From Oxyruncus cristatus (lineage: Eukaryota; Chordata; Aves; Passeriformes; Cotingidae), in contig VXAY01002873.1 of NCBI GenBank assembly GCA_013399855.1, positions 695,643-759,642 of the forward strand: a DNA stretch of 64,000 nt, given 5' to 3'. How positions within the stretch are numbered: the first letter of the stretch is position 1; each line of letters begins with the position of its first letter. Position numbers and translations under genes: made by a program. The notes under the pieces were generated by a model that did no database searches, was not told where the DNA came from, and saw only the letters and a list, made by a program, of their open reading frames with translations. Below, in pieces: positions 1 to 14,400 of this stretch.

Positions 1-1669
1 GTGTATGACTGAACCTTACCCAGAGCTGCCATCTCTCCATTCATTATGCAGGGACTTTTGGCTTAGATCAGTGAAAGGAACAGAGTTTATCTGTATCTCG
101 AGACAAGACACAGCAGATGAGCGTAACCTATGAGTAACAAATCAGGTTTTAATAGCCAGACCGACACATAATTACTCACAAGCCAACTTTCTAACAGCCG
201 TTTTATCACCCCAGGATTTCCCAACACAAACCAATTAGGGATGGAGGTGCAGAGCACTCAGCCTTTCTCAGGGAGGAACTGACAGGACCTGACTTTCTCC
301 TTCTGGGCGTATTTCTGGCAGAGTCACCAAGTTACAAAATGCTGGGCCTTTAGAACTTGTATTTAAATTTTGTGGCACACTCAGGGACACTTTTTTTTTT
401 TTTCTCCCACGCTCATGACCAAATAGTTGGGTTTAATAATTTCCTCTCCCATATCAAGATCTGTATACACAAGCATAATAATAATAATGTCTATTGTAAA
501 ATTAAAGTGCTTTTGGGCATAGTGGAGTGCAAGGTTTGGACAGTGTGTTGCAAGCTGTTTGCTTTCTCTTCCCAAAATTTCCACAGGAGTTTCTTGGGTT
601 TTTTTTCCTTTCTTTGCTTTTTGTTAGGAGAAGAGGGAACCGGGTCATTTTCTAAAACAAAAATGAAAAGTTTTTGGAAAAAACAGCAAGAGGAGAAAAT
701 CACAAAATAGTAATACAGTAATAATAATGTTATTTCTCATTCATTATTCTATTGTGGATGAGTTTTTGTTGCCCTGTCTAAATACTGCCCTATGACACTT
801 GTTTTAAAAGGAAACACAGGAAGGAAAATCAAAAGGCAAATGACACATTTTCAAACTTGGTTACATTTTTTCAAATCTGAAACAAATTAGGATTATCATT
901 GTTATTATTGTCTAAACACCTTCATATGTCAACAGAGTAAAGGGTAAAAACTAAGACCATAAACGCTCCAGCTGCTCTGCTGGGCCCCATGTAAGGCACT
1001 GCCACTAAAATAGTTCACAGCCCTAATTACAATTCACCACATCTTGGGAATGACATTTAGGATTCTTGAGGCGCTTTTAGATAATTTTTAGACTCAGCAT
1101 AGAAGTTCAGCTGTCACAAAGTCAGTTTTATTTTGTAACAGATTTTATCCTTTGGAATGTTATGTTTGGAGTGAGCTGTAGATATGGAAAAACACATGCA
1201 ATATACTTTGCTTACCCGACTGAAATATAACCCCTAAAACAAAGCTGAAACATTCCCCCCCCCTTTAATGTTCATATTCCAGCCCGTGCTTGTCTACAGC
1301 TATTTAGATTTGGAAAGGGGGGCAGGAGGAAAAACTCTCCCTCACCACACTCTTCTGACTCCATTAGTGTAGTCAGAGAGAATTCCTGCTCTCTCTCTGC
1401 AGTAATTAAATAAATATTTAACATTGCAGGATTTAATTGGAATCCCAAAAGTTAACAATAGCCTGAGCTCTCGGTGCTGCTCTCTCAGGGGTTCTGTTTG
1501 CACAGGGGTATATTTAGATCCCGGCCACATCGCCCACTTGCATTACGAATAGTTCAAACACCCCCCCCCTTTTAAAAAAAAACACCAAAAAAAAAAAAAA
1601 AAAAGAAAAAGAAAGAAAGAAAGAAAACAAACAAGAAGAGCTCAGTAAAATCTGGAAACTTTTTACAAA
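1..1669. other. AT-rich non-coding sequence left of the CpG block
   Basis: No exon recognised. If the CpG block is the SMAD5 first exon, this is the start of its first intron. It contains a T run at 391-403 and, at 1560-1629, a C run followed by A-rich and GAAA-type low-complexity sequence. Confidence 0.6.
1559..1630. repeat. Low-complexity C run and A-rich/GAAA tract
   Basis: A C run is followed by poly-A with a GAAA repeat. It would read as a T-rich tract just inside the candidate minus-strand intron. Confidence 0.85.
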
Positions 1670-1783
1670 GTGACGCCATCTCCGCGAACCTCCTTCCCCT
1701 GCTGCCAAAACGCGCTTCAGACGCGCGGGCTCTCGTAAAAACAGACCCAGCGAACAGCAGCAAGGAACGAGCGCGGCTTTACC

Positions 1784-2110
1784 TTCCAGCAACTACTGCG
1801 GCTCCGCGTTCTCCCCCTTTGTTTTTTTTCTCTAGCTCCCTTCCAAGTGATCCCTATTTCCCCCTCTCATGGTGCCGGCGGCCGGGGAGGAGCCCAGCGG
1901 AGGGTCCGGGCGGCGGAGCCGGGGCGGTGACACCCCCAGAGCCGCCTGCAGAGACTTCACATCCCCGCTCCGCGACCTGTCTGCAAAACTCGTGTGCCGG
2001 GTCTATTTTTGCCTCCTCCTTTCATCCTGGAATAATTCCCTTCGGTCCCGTGCAACGCAGCCATCTTTTGTGCTGTGCCTTCCCTACAATCCGCAGGTTT
2101 TCCCGGTGCA
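1784..2110 (-). promoter_or_regulatory. Candidate CpG-rich promoter and first non-coding exon, possibly SMAD5
   Basis: From about 1670 to 2110 CpG dinucleotides are dense (about 40 by eye) while the flanks are AT-rich. On the minus strand the end GCTGGAAG is followed by GTAAAG, a good donor after base 1784. Minus-strand YY1-like motifs occur at about 2058-2068 (AAGATGGCTGC) and about 1671-1681 (GATGGCG core); such motifs are common just downstream of TATA-less start sites. In human, SMAD5 follows TGFBI in the same direction, which predicts its 5' end here on the minus strand. No coding sequence supports the name. Confidence 0.4.
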
Positions 2111-2264
2111 AATCCCGGCTTTGCCAGAGCAGGCTGATCCCTTTTGGTGATTAATTTATCTAGTTTGCAAAATGGAGACAACTGCAGTCATGGGGCATTG
2201 ACTCTTTGCATTGAGTCTCTCTGCACAGAAAGAAAACTCACAATCTGAATGCGTTTAATGGATA

Positions 2265-2420
2265 GAAATATATATATGCATGTATAATACATATAAATAT
2301 ATATACATACACCTAAATATGTATACATATACATATAAATATACATATAAAATATATATACACATATTTAAGGTTTCACATCATACATCTATGCTCACAT
2401 GCACACACACACCTCAAAAT
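2265..2420. repeat. TA/CA-rich simple repeat
   Basis: Irregular ATATAT, ATACAT and ACATAC units ending in a short CA run (cacacacac near 2402-2411). It lies just right of the CpG block. Confidence 0.85.
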
Positions 2421-5400
2421 GGGGTAGTTTAATGAGGATAACGGCGCTTTTCCTGTAAAAAATACAATTATAAAGCGCGAATGATCTTCATACCAGGTCT
2501 TCTATGTTTGCATTTTACTACTCTGTGTGTGTATAAACAAAGATGGCAGAAACGGAGAGTAAGATCTGTAAGTGAGAGTACAAGTCTGCAAAAGACAGGT
2601 CGTTCTCTGTGTATCTACTGAGTTAACATGGTAAAAGCTGATTAGTCTTGTTGACAACAGAGCTCACAGAGGTTTCAAAGTCCAGTTAATAGGAGCAGTC
2701 TGACAGCTGCACCCCCTAGAACCACTTAAAACAGAAAATAAAATTTATGTGATGCGATGCTTGCAGAATCAAAGCACTTCTTACTAAAATAATGAGATTA
2801 TTTTGATTAGGCCTTGCTCTTCGTGAAGAGGTCATCTAGGAGATGAATATGAGGGCTTGGTGTGAAGAACTGAAGGAGAAGTTCCCCATACTGAGTGTGA
2901 AATAGAAAAGTAGATGAAATTGGGTGTAAATATAAATGTAAAGTAGCACACATGGGACTGAAGTCACATCCAAGATGACATTCTCTAACATATTCATACT
3001 CAGGAACTATATTTTGGAATAGTTCAATGCGGGTGTTGAGGGAATTTTTGATCACCAAGGAGTGCACTGGATATCAGGAATTGCTACAAAAGGAATGGCA
3101 AACAAAGCAAGGATTGCTCTGTGCTGGGGATTCTCAGTGCACCTCAGGTTCCATGCACAGGGCTGGTTCTCCATCTCGAGAAAGAAATGCCACATCTGGC
3201 AGAGGTACAGACAAGGCCACGAAGAGTGGCATCATATGGGTCCCACGCAGAGCATTTCTATTAAATAGCCTCTTCCACCTGGAAAAGAAACAGCCAAGGA
3301 GGGATATCACAGACATCTGCACAAAGCCCAAACTGATAAGGGAAGGTGGATGAAGACCTTGTTTTCCAGTTCTGGAGGAGGTGGAGGAAAACTTAGCTGC
3401 AGGCTTTGAGAACAAAAAGGTAGTTCCTCACCCAAAGTGTGATAAGGGGTTCAAATTTCTGCCACTGACCATTGTGAGTACTCAATGTTTACATGAAGTC
3501 AGACCCCAAAACTGGTGACAGAGCGAATTCAGGAAAGAAAAACCCATTAAAGGTCATTAAATACAAACACATGGATCTCTGGCTCTGGAAGTCCTCTGGT
3601 TGCAAATTGCTGGGTGAGGATTCTGTGCCATTACTGTTTGCCCAGTCTGTGCATCCTTCCTCTGGGCATCCCTGTCTCTGGCTGTTGGACAGGACACTGA
3701 GCCAGACAGGCCTTGGATCCCACCTGGCAGGGTCATACTCACTCATGGTCTTCACACACAGTTAGGAGAACTGGTTTTCCTCCTGGAGCTCATCTCTCAC
3801 TGCAATCACATTTTATTGCCTATAATATCCCACATTCTGCATTTTTTCTGAATTGTGTGATACCCCAATTCAACCTCTCCACCATTCTACACATATCATT
3901 ATATATATATAAATTACACATATAAACACATCTGTTCATAGGAAGAAAACTGTTCAAAAACTGTGAAATTATTTTTGTGTACCACTCTGGCTTTCTCAAT
4001 ATGCTCGGAAGCAAAGCTTCCAAAAAGCCAGCAATGGGTTTACACTCTGTAACTCAAAAATGCATCAATTATTCTAATCTACATTAAGAAACTATTATTA
4101 AAGATTCCACATTAAAAATAATTAAAAAAGAAGTTTCAAATTAGTGAAGCTTCAGTATGGCAGAGCACAACTATGCAGAGCTCAGTGCAGATACCGAGCG
4201 AAGCAACCCTGCAGCATCTTGTCATCCACATTTTTATACCACTGTGGTTTTATAACAATTAATGTTGTGTTCTGAAATGGGCATCTGGTCTCTTCCAGTG
4301 ATACCAGAGCTGTGTAATAATAGTGGGAAACTTCCCTTCATGCCAAACAAGAAATAAAATTAAAAAAAGGGTTTTTTTACATTTACTGTAGCCGGCAGGA
4401 TGATCACCTTGCATTTGAAGAGTTGTGTTTTGATAGGAAAAAATTCCTTTTGAAACAGGAATGTCAGTGAGGAACATCTAATGGAAAAGTAATTTCCAAA
4501 ACTTGAGTTTTAACTGAGATGGGATGAGCTGAACTTTTCCTTTTGTCCATTCTTCTCCTTCTCTAAACAAGGCGAAAAATATTTCACAAGATATTAAACA
4601 AATTTTTCTACACCACTGGAACAGATTTAGGCCAGAAATTCTTCGGTCCAGCTGAAAATGATGGCAAAATACTTGATTAATATTTGATTGTTATGCTTTC
4701 TAAGAGAAAGGCATTTGCATCCCTATTAGAAATACAAAGAAAATTAAGGTCAGGCAGAAAATGCCACATGTCCAAAACCTGTCAGATATATCACTGGCAA
4801 CTGCAGAGCTGAGATTTTTAATTCAACCCCCAATTTTGAATTCCAAAGACTAATCTGATGCAGAGAATCTTGGGTGCAGAAACACAGAGCAGTTGCAGTT
4901 GCTCTGCAGTTCCCACTACCCACTAAATACTGAATTTGGGGGTTTTGTAGAGCGAGGAGGTGTTTCCATTCTAGATTGCCAAGGAGGTGTTTCTGAGAAA
5001 GCCACACAATTCAACTCGAAATAAGCTCTTTCCTGCCTTTCTTGTACATAATTCATCACACCCAGATTTTAATATTTGTGTTCTTGTTTCAAACCTACCC
5101 TTGTAATTTATTATATAAGCAGAACCTTGATTTTCATTCTGTTGAACAAATTTCTCAGAAAAATTCTGGTGTTGGTGCCAGGTTTTGTTACTGGGATACT
5201 TGGAACCGCTGATGGAAGGCTATAAACTTTGGGTTTAGGGAAATACTGATTAGTGCTTACATTTAAGCATGAGAATGATCTCCCATTTATTCAGTGAAGT
5301 ATTTATGGCTGTGTTTTACTTTAAGCACACGCTTAAATTCAATTAACTTCATTTTAATCACAGGCTTAAGTGCTTTGCTCTCTCAGGGTAATAAGACCAC

Positions 5401-8400
5401 TGGCATTTCATTTAGCTGGCTGAGCTTGTTTTTAAGTAAATCTTGTACTCTCAAGCACAAACTGACAAACATGCAAATATGAGTTACCTTTTTGCCTAAA
5501 GACAGAAAATGATAAACCCAGTAGTTTTCCAGTCCATGAGGGGAACCACCTAAGCAGGGAACAAGATTTCCATTTCCCTGATACTATCATATTAATTGTC
5601 TGGAAGTGAAACACTGCCTTGCAAGAAGGGTTCGTGCCATCTTTGATCTCCTTCTCTACTGGAGCAAGGACAGACAGAAGGGTTGTTCTCCATTGAAATG
5701 AAGAACGTTTGTTTGCTTGTTTTCTAGACAAAAAGCAAATGTCTTTGAGACGTTGTGGGCCAGAGCTCCACTTGATATAAGTTGGCACGTCTCCCTCATT
5801 CCAGGGGAATTACACTAATTTTGCACCTCAGACTACATCTCAGACACTTTCCACGTCATGTATAAACTTGAATAGAGAGATTCTGTATCATGAGGTGAGA
5901 TCATAATATGCAAGTGTTTCACAGACATAAAACTATGAGGTCTGGGAATGCCTGATGGTAGCTAGTAAATACAGTATGGTCTGGTCATTAACTGGGACCC
6001 ATTGTTAATAAGCAGAATAAACCAGTTGGTAGGCAGAGCCAAAAAGCAGTTTTCTTTACCGTGGCACTCCTAATTAACAGTTTTTCCCCACTGAAGCAAT
6101 AAAATGCAAAATTATGGTTTTATTAAGTCTTAGGTGGCTCAAAAAAAAAAAACCAAAAACCAAACCCCTTTCAAACATCATTAACACTTGATCTGTTCAC
6201 CAGAGAAGTGACCGTTTTAAAAAGAAGTGAAAGAATGATTGAAAACTCTGAGCATAAACCAGCCTAAACCACTGGCAAGGTTATTTCTGGTGCAAATTGT
6301 GAACTGACCCAAAACAATGCCAATTTTATCACTATTCCATGTTAAAGGAAATAGATTGTGTTACGTTGTCATAGTTACTTCAATTAAGCTGAAATAAAAG
6401 ACTTTCGGGATTTTCTAAGTGTTTATGGAACCAGACCAAAAGCAAGCCCAGCAAAATTGGAATTTCTGTTTTCCATACAATTACTTCTATGAATAGTGAC
6501 ATTACCAAAGGCCCAGTATGAAAGAAGACCTTGAATGCATGTAGCACAGTTCCATTTTTATATTGTGAGCAACACTGCAATTATTTTCACAGACAGCAAA
6601 AAATACAGCAATACTGAACAGATATTGGGAGAACTTCAGACAGGAAACTTGGTACCTTCAAAACCAAGGGGTTTGATGAGTTTTGAGTGATTCATGACCA
6701 GCTTAGAGAGCTGAAAAGCTGCCACCAGCAGCAAGAACTGGAAGGTGGCTGTGGGAACAACCAATACCTGAGCTGCACACACACCTTGGGAATACCCATC
6801 ACGTACTCCAGGGAGCTTCTCCAGCCTGGAGAGTGGAAGGAGAGTGGACTTTCCCCCCTCCAGGCCAATATTGCAGCGGGAAATTAAGATGACTGATAAT
6901 GAAGTGAGGCTATGAGAAGTTTGCAATGAACTTCTGGGGGTTTTCTCTCAAATTGTGACATATCGGTGCTGCTGGTGTCTCCAGAATTTACTTTTTGCAT
7001 AATACTGAGCAGCATGGCTCCCCCAGGTCCTGCCCTTCATCTGATTGACAAATACCTTTTCCTAACTTGAAGAAATACTGGGTTGGGTTTGAAGAGGTCT
7101 CTCTGGCTGACAGATTGTTCCCCCTGCCTGCGTTTTGTCCTTTCCACTTACTTTTTTCAGGCTTTGCCCCGTAATGCCATGTATAAGCCATGAAGATATT
7201 ATTTAGTCCTTTCTTCTGAAAGGTAAAACCAGTCCGAGGGCAGAATGATTTTGGGCTGTTCAAATTCCTGACACGGAAAAGCCTGTGGTTAGTCAAAAAT
7301 AATCCTGTTATTTCCACCAGTTTTACAACCCTATAACCATCACTTCCCGTTGGGTGGTTTTGAAGCTACACCAATGTGAAGGGAGAACAAAGTTAAATCA
7401 TCCCGGCTTCTGAGTACAGAAAGGCTTTGGAACCTCCATAAAAGTTCACTTCCTTGTTGTAAATGATAATAATTCAGGACAATTCTTCACGGGTTCCTTG
7501 CATTTAAACATAAAATAACATGCAAGGCTTCAGAAGCACTCACCATCTGAACGGTGAATCAGAGAAAAAAGAAGAAAAGCAGTAAGGGTTAATAGCTGCT
7601 TTGGAGCACATGATCATCTACAGCCTGATCACCATTAATGTGGACCTGTGCAAACACTCTGAGTTCATGAAGTTCAGCGAATTCAGGAAAGTTTAAAGGA
7701 ATTCTTATGTATTAAAGGCCAATCATATGGATTTCTTCATGCAGGCAGAAGCCTCACTGCTTTCCTTCTGAATAGGGCCTGATTAATGACAGCAGAATTC
7801 AGCTCTGGGTTAATGCACCATTTAGTGCCCCACTTTTGCCCACTGCAGTGAGTGCTGCATCTGTGCCCATTTCATGTTCTCAGCTAAATTAGAAGCCAAA
7901 AAGAATCGATTAAAGTGGTGCATTCTGAGTGTCTCAAACATAGCCTTGCTCATAAGCTGAATGGCCCTTTTTGTAACCAAAAAACTGACCTCCTTTCCCA
8001 ACTGGAGGTCTTTTTAAAATCGGAATCTGGCTTTCAAAATTCTTTCTGGTAGCAGGGAGAAAAACCCCACAGTCTGCACTGATGCTGTGCCTGCAGACTG
8101 CCCTCCCTTGCAGGGGCACAAAGCCCTGCCCTGGCCGGTGGCTGTGGGGGAATCATCCAATTTTATCACTTTTCAGTTATTGTTTCCTTCCCTTGCCACA
8201 AATATTTCCCACAGTGCCACTGTTTTCTCTTGGCCTCCTTACTCATCCAAGCTCATAGTTAGGGGCACACTGGGCATTTTGTTATGCCTTTTTTTTTTTT
8301 TTTTATGTTCTGGTAGGCATGAAAACACTCAGTAGGGATTCCATTATGTTTTAGCACTTGTGTTGAAGGGTGGAATAACTTCACAGCCTGTCAGGGGACT

Positions 8401-11400
8401 GATGCATCATGAATAGTTCCTTCTTTATTCTGCATATTTTTATTTAAACATTCTTAACTGTGGTTTGTAACAAGCTGCTTTCGCTGTCCTAGACTGTCTG
8501 GAGGAGGAGGATCTGTTGTAACTTTTAAACTACCATGAAAGACTGGAGAGAAGCAACAAACCAGAAGATCTCTGTATTAACTTACCAAACTCTTTACAGG
8601 GGTCTGAGGCCGGAGAGCCAAATTTAGCAAAGAATTTTTACCTTCCTTCAATGTTGTGCTGCCCTTTTTTTTTCAAAAATTTGCATTGATTTCACCTGGG
8701 TATTGATTTCATCTCAGATTGTGACAATTGTGCTTCTTCTGTGATTCCTTTGAAGGATGAATGTGTCAGAATTTGCATGGGGAGAGCAAAGGGCAAACCA
8801 GTGTCACCCCACTGACACCCTTTTACTGATAACCTTAAAACTTTTGTCAGGAAATCCTATGTTTCCAACACAACAAAATGTCAGATAGGCCATTTTTACT
8901 CTTAGAACTCATCTCATTACCAAATTCAGTAAATAACTGCACCAAGCCTTTTATTAATGGACATGAGTGAAACACCCAAACCTCCTTTTGTGATATCAAA
9001 CATGTGAAGGTCATTTAGCCTGGAAGGGACTGTGACACAGGTCAAGGATGGAACATCAGTCAGGGAGAAGAGGAAAGGGCATTTTCCTCCTCTCAAAGCT
9101 CCTCAGAGTGCCATTCAAGCCAGAAGTTATTCCTGAGTATTCCCAACTCCTCCTCACCTCCTTAAAACAAGTATGTCCACAATGGAAGGATTTTGTGTAC
9201 TCACAAGATGAAGTCACAAAAAGTTTGCAAAGTATTCTCAGTCTGATAGTGTCTTTCTGGCTTACCCCAGCTCCCTTTTAGATTTGCTTTTGGAATCTCC
9301 CAGGGGTTGGCCAAAGCCACCAACTCTGTTGCTCCATCAAACTGGGTCAACGCATGAGCAGCAGTACAGCCTTTGTTATCTTGTCTTATGCTCTGACCTG
9401 TGCTCATGGTTAATATTTCTTAAATAACCCATAACATTGTATGTTCCCCCGGGTGTCCACCTTTAAAAACAGTCTAGACACCAAATTGTAGAATAGTAAG
9501 CTGAAAACCTAAGAACAAGTTCTTCACAGTGCTCAGATCTGGAGCATCTGTTCTCACTGTGCCCTAAAGCCCACTCGTGGTGAGCATGACACGTGCTGCC
9601 TGGAGGCAGGCTGAGGTTTGGGTCATGACTCAGAGGGTTGTTAATCTTCCTTCCTTAGGGTTTCCTTCCTCCCTGTCTCCAGGAAGTGGGTCCTACACCA
9701 GCTTTCTGCCTGGAACAAAGGAAAGGAGTTCCCTGCACACACAACCCCATCCAGGGGAGGGACAGAGCTGCCCTGCTGAGACCACTCACTATGACGCTGC
9801 TCCTGGTAGTAGCACCAGGAGCATCAAGAGCATGGAGCTCGTCCAGAGTTCTGCATGGCAAATCCTGGTTCCAGCACCTTGTCCAAGGTCCATCCTTTCA
9901 CCCAGCACCCCTACCCCCAGGCTGCTGGGAGCCAGCAGCTGGAAAAGCAAGGTCATGAGGTACAGACACTGTAGCAGTGCTGGCTTGTGCCTTGAAGTCA
10001 GGGGCATCTCGAGATGGACCTGCAGAGCTCGGTGGTCTCACGCCCACTCCCACCCTGAAACCAAAGCTCTGCTGCACCAGCTGCAGTCTGTGCAGTGGAC
10101 ACCAAGTTACAATGGAATGACAGGCTTCACATCTCAACTTCTGCCCCTGAAGTAAAAAATGGGGTGGGGAAGGAGTATTCAGACCAGTCCATTGTTCTTC
10201 AAAAAGATTGCAGTGAACTGGACTTACACATCCTGCTCAGTAACTGCAAACTGAGAAGCCTCTTCCTAAAGCTCTGCAGATCTATGCTGATTTGCAAGTC
10301 CTAAGGACAAGGTTCATTAACAATATTCCTCTTATGACTTGACCTAGGAACATTTTTTTTCACCCTTGGCTAGGAATTTATCCTAAGAATGGTTAACACA
10401 ATATTATTCTATTGACCCATCAGAAAAAGATTCGGGACTGATAGATGGTTGTGTGGATTCAGTCACATAGATGTGCAAACCAGCACCAAAATAATACCAA
10501 CAAGCTTTAGAAAAGCAGTAGAACATTTCGGATCTGTCCTCGAGCTGAATCGTCATTAATTTACTATAAAGGGAAGAGTTGAAAGGAAGCTTTAGACTCA
10601 AAACCCAAAGAAAGCAATAATGAGGTCCCTAAAATATAATGCCAACTTTACACGAAACAATGAGAAATTTTGGGGAAGGTCTTTACCACGTATCTAGGCT
10701 GCCCTTTTGAAGAATTCCACAAAGAGGTTGGGCTTTGCAAAAGCCATTCAGTAAATTTAGCAGCATGAAGGTAACAGTGGCTTGGTTTTTTATTAGTCCC
10801 ACAGTGTTGATAACAAATCCCTTTCTTTCAGTTTTCTGAGAATCTCGAGGAAAACCTTTTTTCCACTTTTTGTAAATGGAATCAGCATTTGTTTTCTGAC
10901 CCATTTGTTCTGGGTGTAACTGTGAACCCCAGGATAAAATTGCTGGCTGCGTGCAGCCTGTGCCTGAAGGACACAGCCCAGACTTGGGGCTCCCTCCTGC
11001 CTCACAGACATTTTATCAGTTGGAAGAAAATTAATGACATCCCCAAATGCACTGATTTGCATTTGCAAGCTCAATGAAAGAGAGGGAATGCAGGAAAAGT
11101 AATCACACGGGAATGTGCAGAACATTAAAACCAGCAGCAAAAGAGAGTGTATAGTCAAAACACAGGTGCTTCATCACCATATTTTCACTCAAGTACCCAT
11201 ATCCTCAAATAACCTGCACAAAAATCCCTGGAAGACGTGGTGGGAGGACTCTGGAGGATGAAGGAAACAGTCTGAGGAGAACACAGAGATGGTGGCAGAG
11301 GATCACAGGCAGCAAAAGCGTTTTGGGTTAAACTTCTTCACATCAGCACAAAGCTGCCCAGTCACAGGGTGGGCTCTCTGGGAGGTGACCTGCTTTTATT

Positions 11401-14400
11401 TTCTCAGCAGAACAGATAGAACCCAATAAAGCAAATCGATCCTCTGGGCTGTGAACTTTACAATGTCAGGTTGAGAAGTGGAGCCTTGCTGAGGAAGGGG
11501 AGGGCAGAGGGCAGGGCTGGACCCCACCGTGCTCAGCAGTGCCAGCTGCCATAGGCAGTGGCATTCTCCATGCTGGGTGTGCTGAAACTAAGCCACAATA
11601 GAGCAGATGCCACAAGTCTAGAAGTGTCTGCATCGTGTGGCTCTGGTGACACACTCCTGTCACCAGGGTAAGAAAGGTGCTTGAACAGTCAGAGCTGTTG
11701 AAGAGCAGATGTCTCGGACACTTTTGTACCATTTCTGGTCAGCAGAAGGAAGGAGAGAAACCATGTACACCCACAATTACAAACCAGGGGCCTGATCCAG
11801 AGTCTATTGAAGTCCACTGAAAGGTTTCCATTGACGTCAGCAGGCACTGGATGGGCCCCCAGAGCTTCACTGCGTGGTAACAACATCATGGCTGATGTCA
11901 GCTGGAGCTTCCCTGGGTGAACTTCAGCACTGGCTCACATGCCCAGGTCTCCTCTTCTGGCATGGTGGGTAAAAGGGCAGCCTGCAAGGCCAGGGCTGCA
12001 GGTTTTAAGGCTGGTTCTAAACAAGGACCAAGCTTTGGCATATTGTGCAGCAGCCTTGGGCTGTGCTAAATTAATGCCATCTGCTCCTGGCCTTCCTCCC
12101 CTGGCCTCCTCCCACCTCCTCCCTCGGGGGGCTTCTGACAGTGGAGAATAGCTGGAGTACAGTCACAAGCATCACGCCTCTTCCTGTCCCTAACACACCC
12201 TTTGCACCCTTTGTTTCTCTCTAAGTGTCATGGGTGGAGTAGGATCCCAGTGCCTGGCTCCAAACCAGCTGGCAGCATCTGGCCCGGCTCAGCCCCATTT
12301 CTCCCAGACTTGGAGGACCTGAAGCAGGCAGAGCCCTGGCTCTGAAATCTCCAGGGGTCAATGAAGGGGTTTTTTCACCCAGGAGAGGAGTTGTTTTGGG
12401 TGACATCACCCCAATCCCTCCAAACTCGGAGGAGAATTGCAAATACCGTGTGAAACCTTTTCTCACCCGGGGTTGAAACCTTTGCCAAGAGCCCTCTCAG
12501 GGCAAGGATCCCACCACTAGTCTGAAAGTTCAAAAGGTAGGAGCCGTTTCTCACCATCAGTGTTTGTGATGCCCAGTTGAAAGGAAAGATCCTAATTACA
12601 TTTGGCATTTCTAATAGTCAGTCTCCTGCTAAACAAATGACATCATTTGTGGCATTGGCAGCAAAAGAGCCCACTGTAAGGGACTGTAAACAAGAGTCTG
12701 TCCAGCCTCATTCTGCTCTAACAAAAGGAAAGGGGAAGAGGGAGAATCTTGTTAAATGACCATGATGTCCACATTTTTTTTTCAAGGATTAGACATGTCC
12801 TGATACCTCTGCAAAATGGTTTTGCAATGGGGGATAGAACACGCTCAGCAACTGGGACTTTTGGCAACCCTGAGGAAAACCCTGCACTCAACAAAGTGCA
12901 GCAGCTCAGGCAGGGGGCTTTCTGGATCTGAATTTTGGGGGTGTCAAAGATCTGTGAGGTTGGATGGAGCCTCCTCCTGATCACTGAATGTTGTATTTGA
13001 CCTTTCTATGGGGTGCATTTTCTTAAAAATTGTACTTAAATTCACAGTTCCTCTCAGAAAAATGGTTGCACATCATTGCACGTCACGTGTGCTCCTTGCC
13101 CTTCGCCTGTGGGGGTCCCAGCTCAGCCCTCTGTTGAAGGGGGAAGGGATGGTTTGGGTTTTAAGCCTGGAAGGAGCTTCCTTCAGAGAGGAGCAAAGCA
13201 GCTCATTGGTGCAGAAAAACAGCCTGGCCTTTCCAGGGAAATACCAGGATGCAGGAGCTGTGCACCGAGCCATAACTAAGGGAACAGACCAAAAGATCCG
13301 CCCTCCTTCAAGAAAAAGATTAAAAATTATGTATATATTTAACAAAGACTGCTGAATTCCAGTCTTCAGCTGAGTATTTTCCAGTTTTTCTCTCCGGCAG
13401 CCTGTCCCACGGCTGTGCTGGGAATCAGGACAAGGCCAGCTCAGAGTGACCGTGCTGCCAACACAGGGGGATTCTTCAGAGCTCTCCTTTCCTCATAACG
13501 ATCCTGCTTGGCTCTGCTTAGTTTGTGATATTTGAGGGCATCACAGCGTGAAGTGGAATGAGCACAGGCCATTAATTGTAACAGGATGCGGTCGGGGGCG
13601 GTTTGGTGTCTCCGTGCCCGTTACTGTAACCTGCGTCCAGCTATTTTCAGCCCTCCCTGCAGATAAAAGTGCCATTTGCATTCAGATTGCCCTCGGTGCA
13701 GAGATGTGCTGGCTGATAAATTAGAAGTACAGCGTAAGGACAATGCCCATCTGTTCCGTGGCAGAGAGACGCTATTTTTTTTTTCCTTGCCATGTTCTCT
13801 AGATGGATGGATGCCTTCTGCCCGGTTTCTTCTTAGGCAATTGCACTCACCACTGAAAAACAACTGCTCATTTGGACTGGGAGTTGGACTAAGATTCCTA
13901 ATAGTTTCCCACTACTCAATTCTTGAAATCTTCCTAACTGTGCTTCTGGTACCTTCCTTATTCTAAGAAAATAACTGCATTCTGGTCTTTTTTTTTTTTT
14001 TTTTTGCTCTGCAGAAATAAAGTATGGGATACATTCTTCATCCAAGCATATGGAAAAATCCCCTCAATTATGAAAGGAGATGCATTCATAATGTTCCTTT
14101 CTCTTGTTAATTTAGTTACAAGCCACTCTCTGAATCCCGTGCAGTATCATCATGCAAGCCCTTTCACGCTAGTTAGGCCTTATTCAGAGGAGCACTCGCC
14201 TTGCAGAGTGTGAAAGAGGCCATTTATGCTTAATAATGATAATAACCAGCAGTTGGAGGCTGGGAAAAGAAAGGAAAATAAAACCCCGCAGAACTTTACA
14301 GGAAAGGACATTTAGTGTTGCCAGGAGGGTGAGGAGGTCAGACATCTGGTGGGGAGTCTCGCCCTGGCTTACAGGCAGGAATGCTGGGCCATGGAGGTGG

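Noticed and set aside
3518..7740. Weak similarity between about 3524-3580 and 7678-7735
   Set aside because: The shared words (GCGAATTCAGGAAAG, ATTAAAGG) are interrupted and spaced differently. Probably chance.
9577..10155. 192-codon plus-strand open frame
   Set aside because: No recognisable domain. It overlaps opposite-strand frames, and no splice or promoter context supports a gene.
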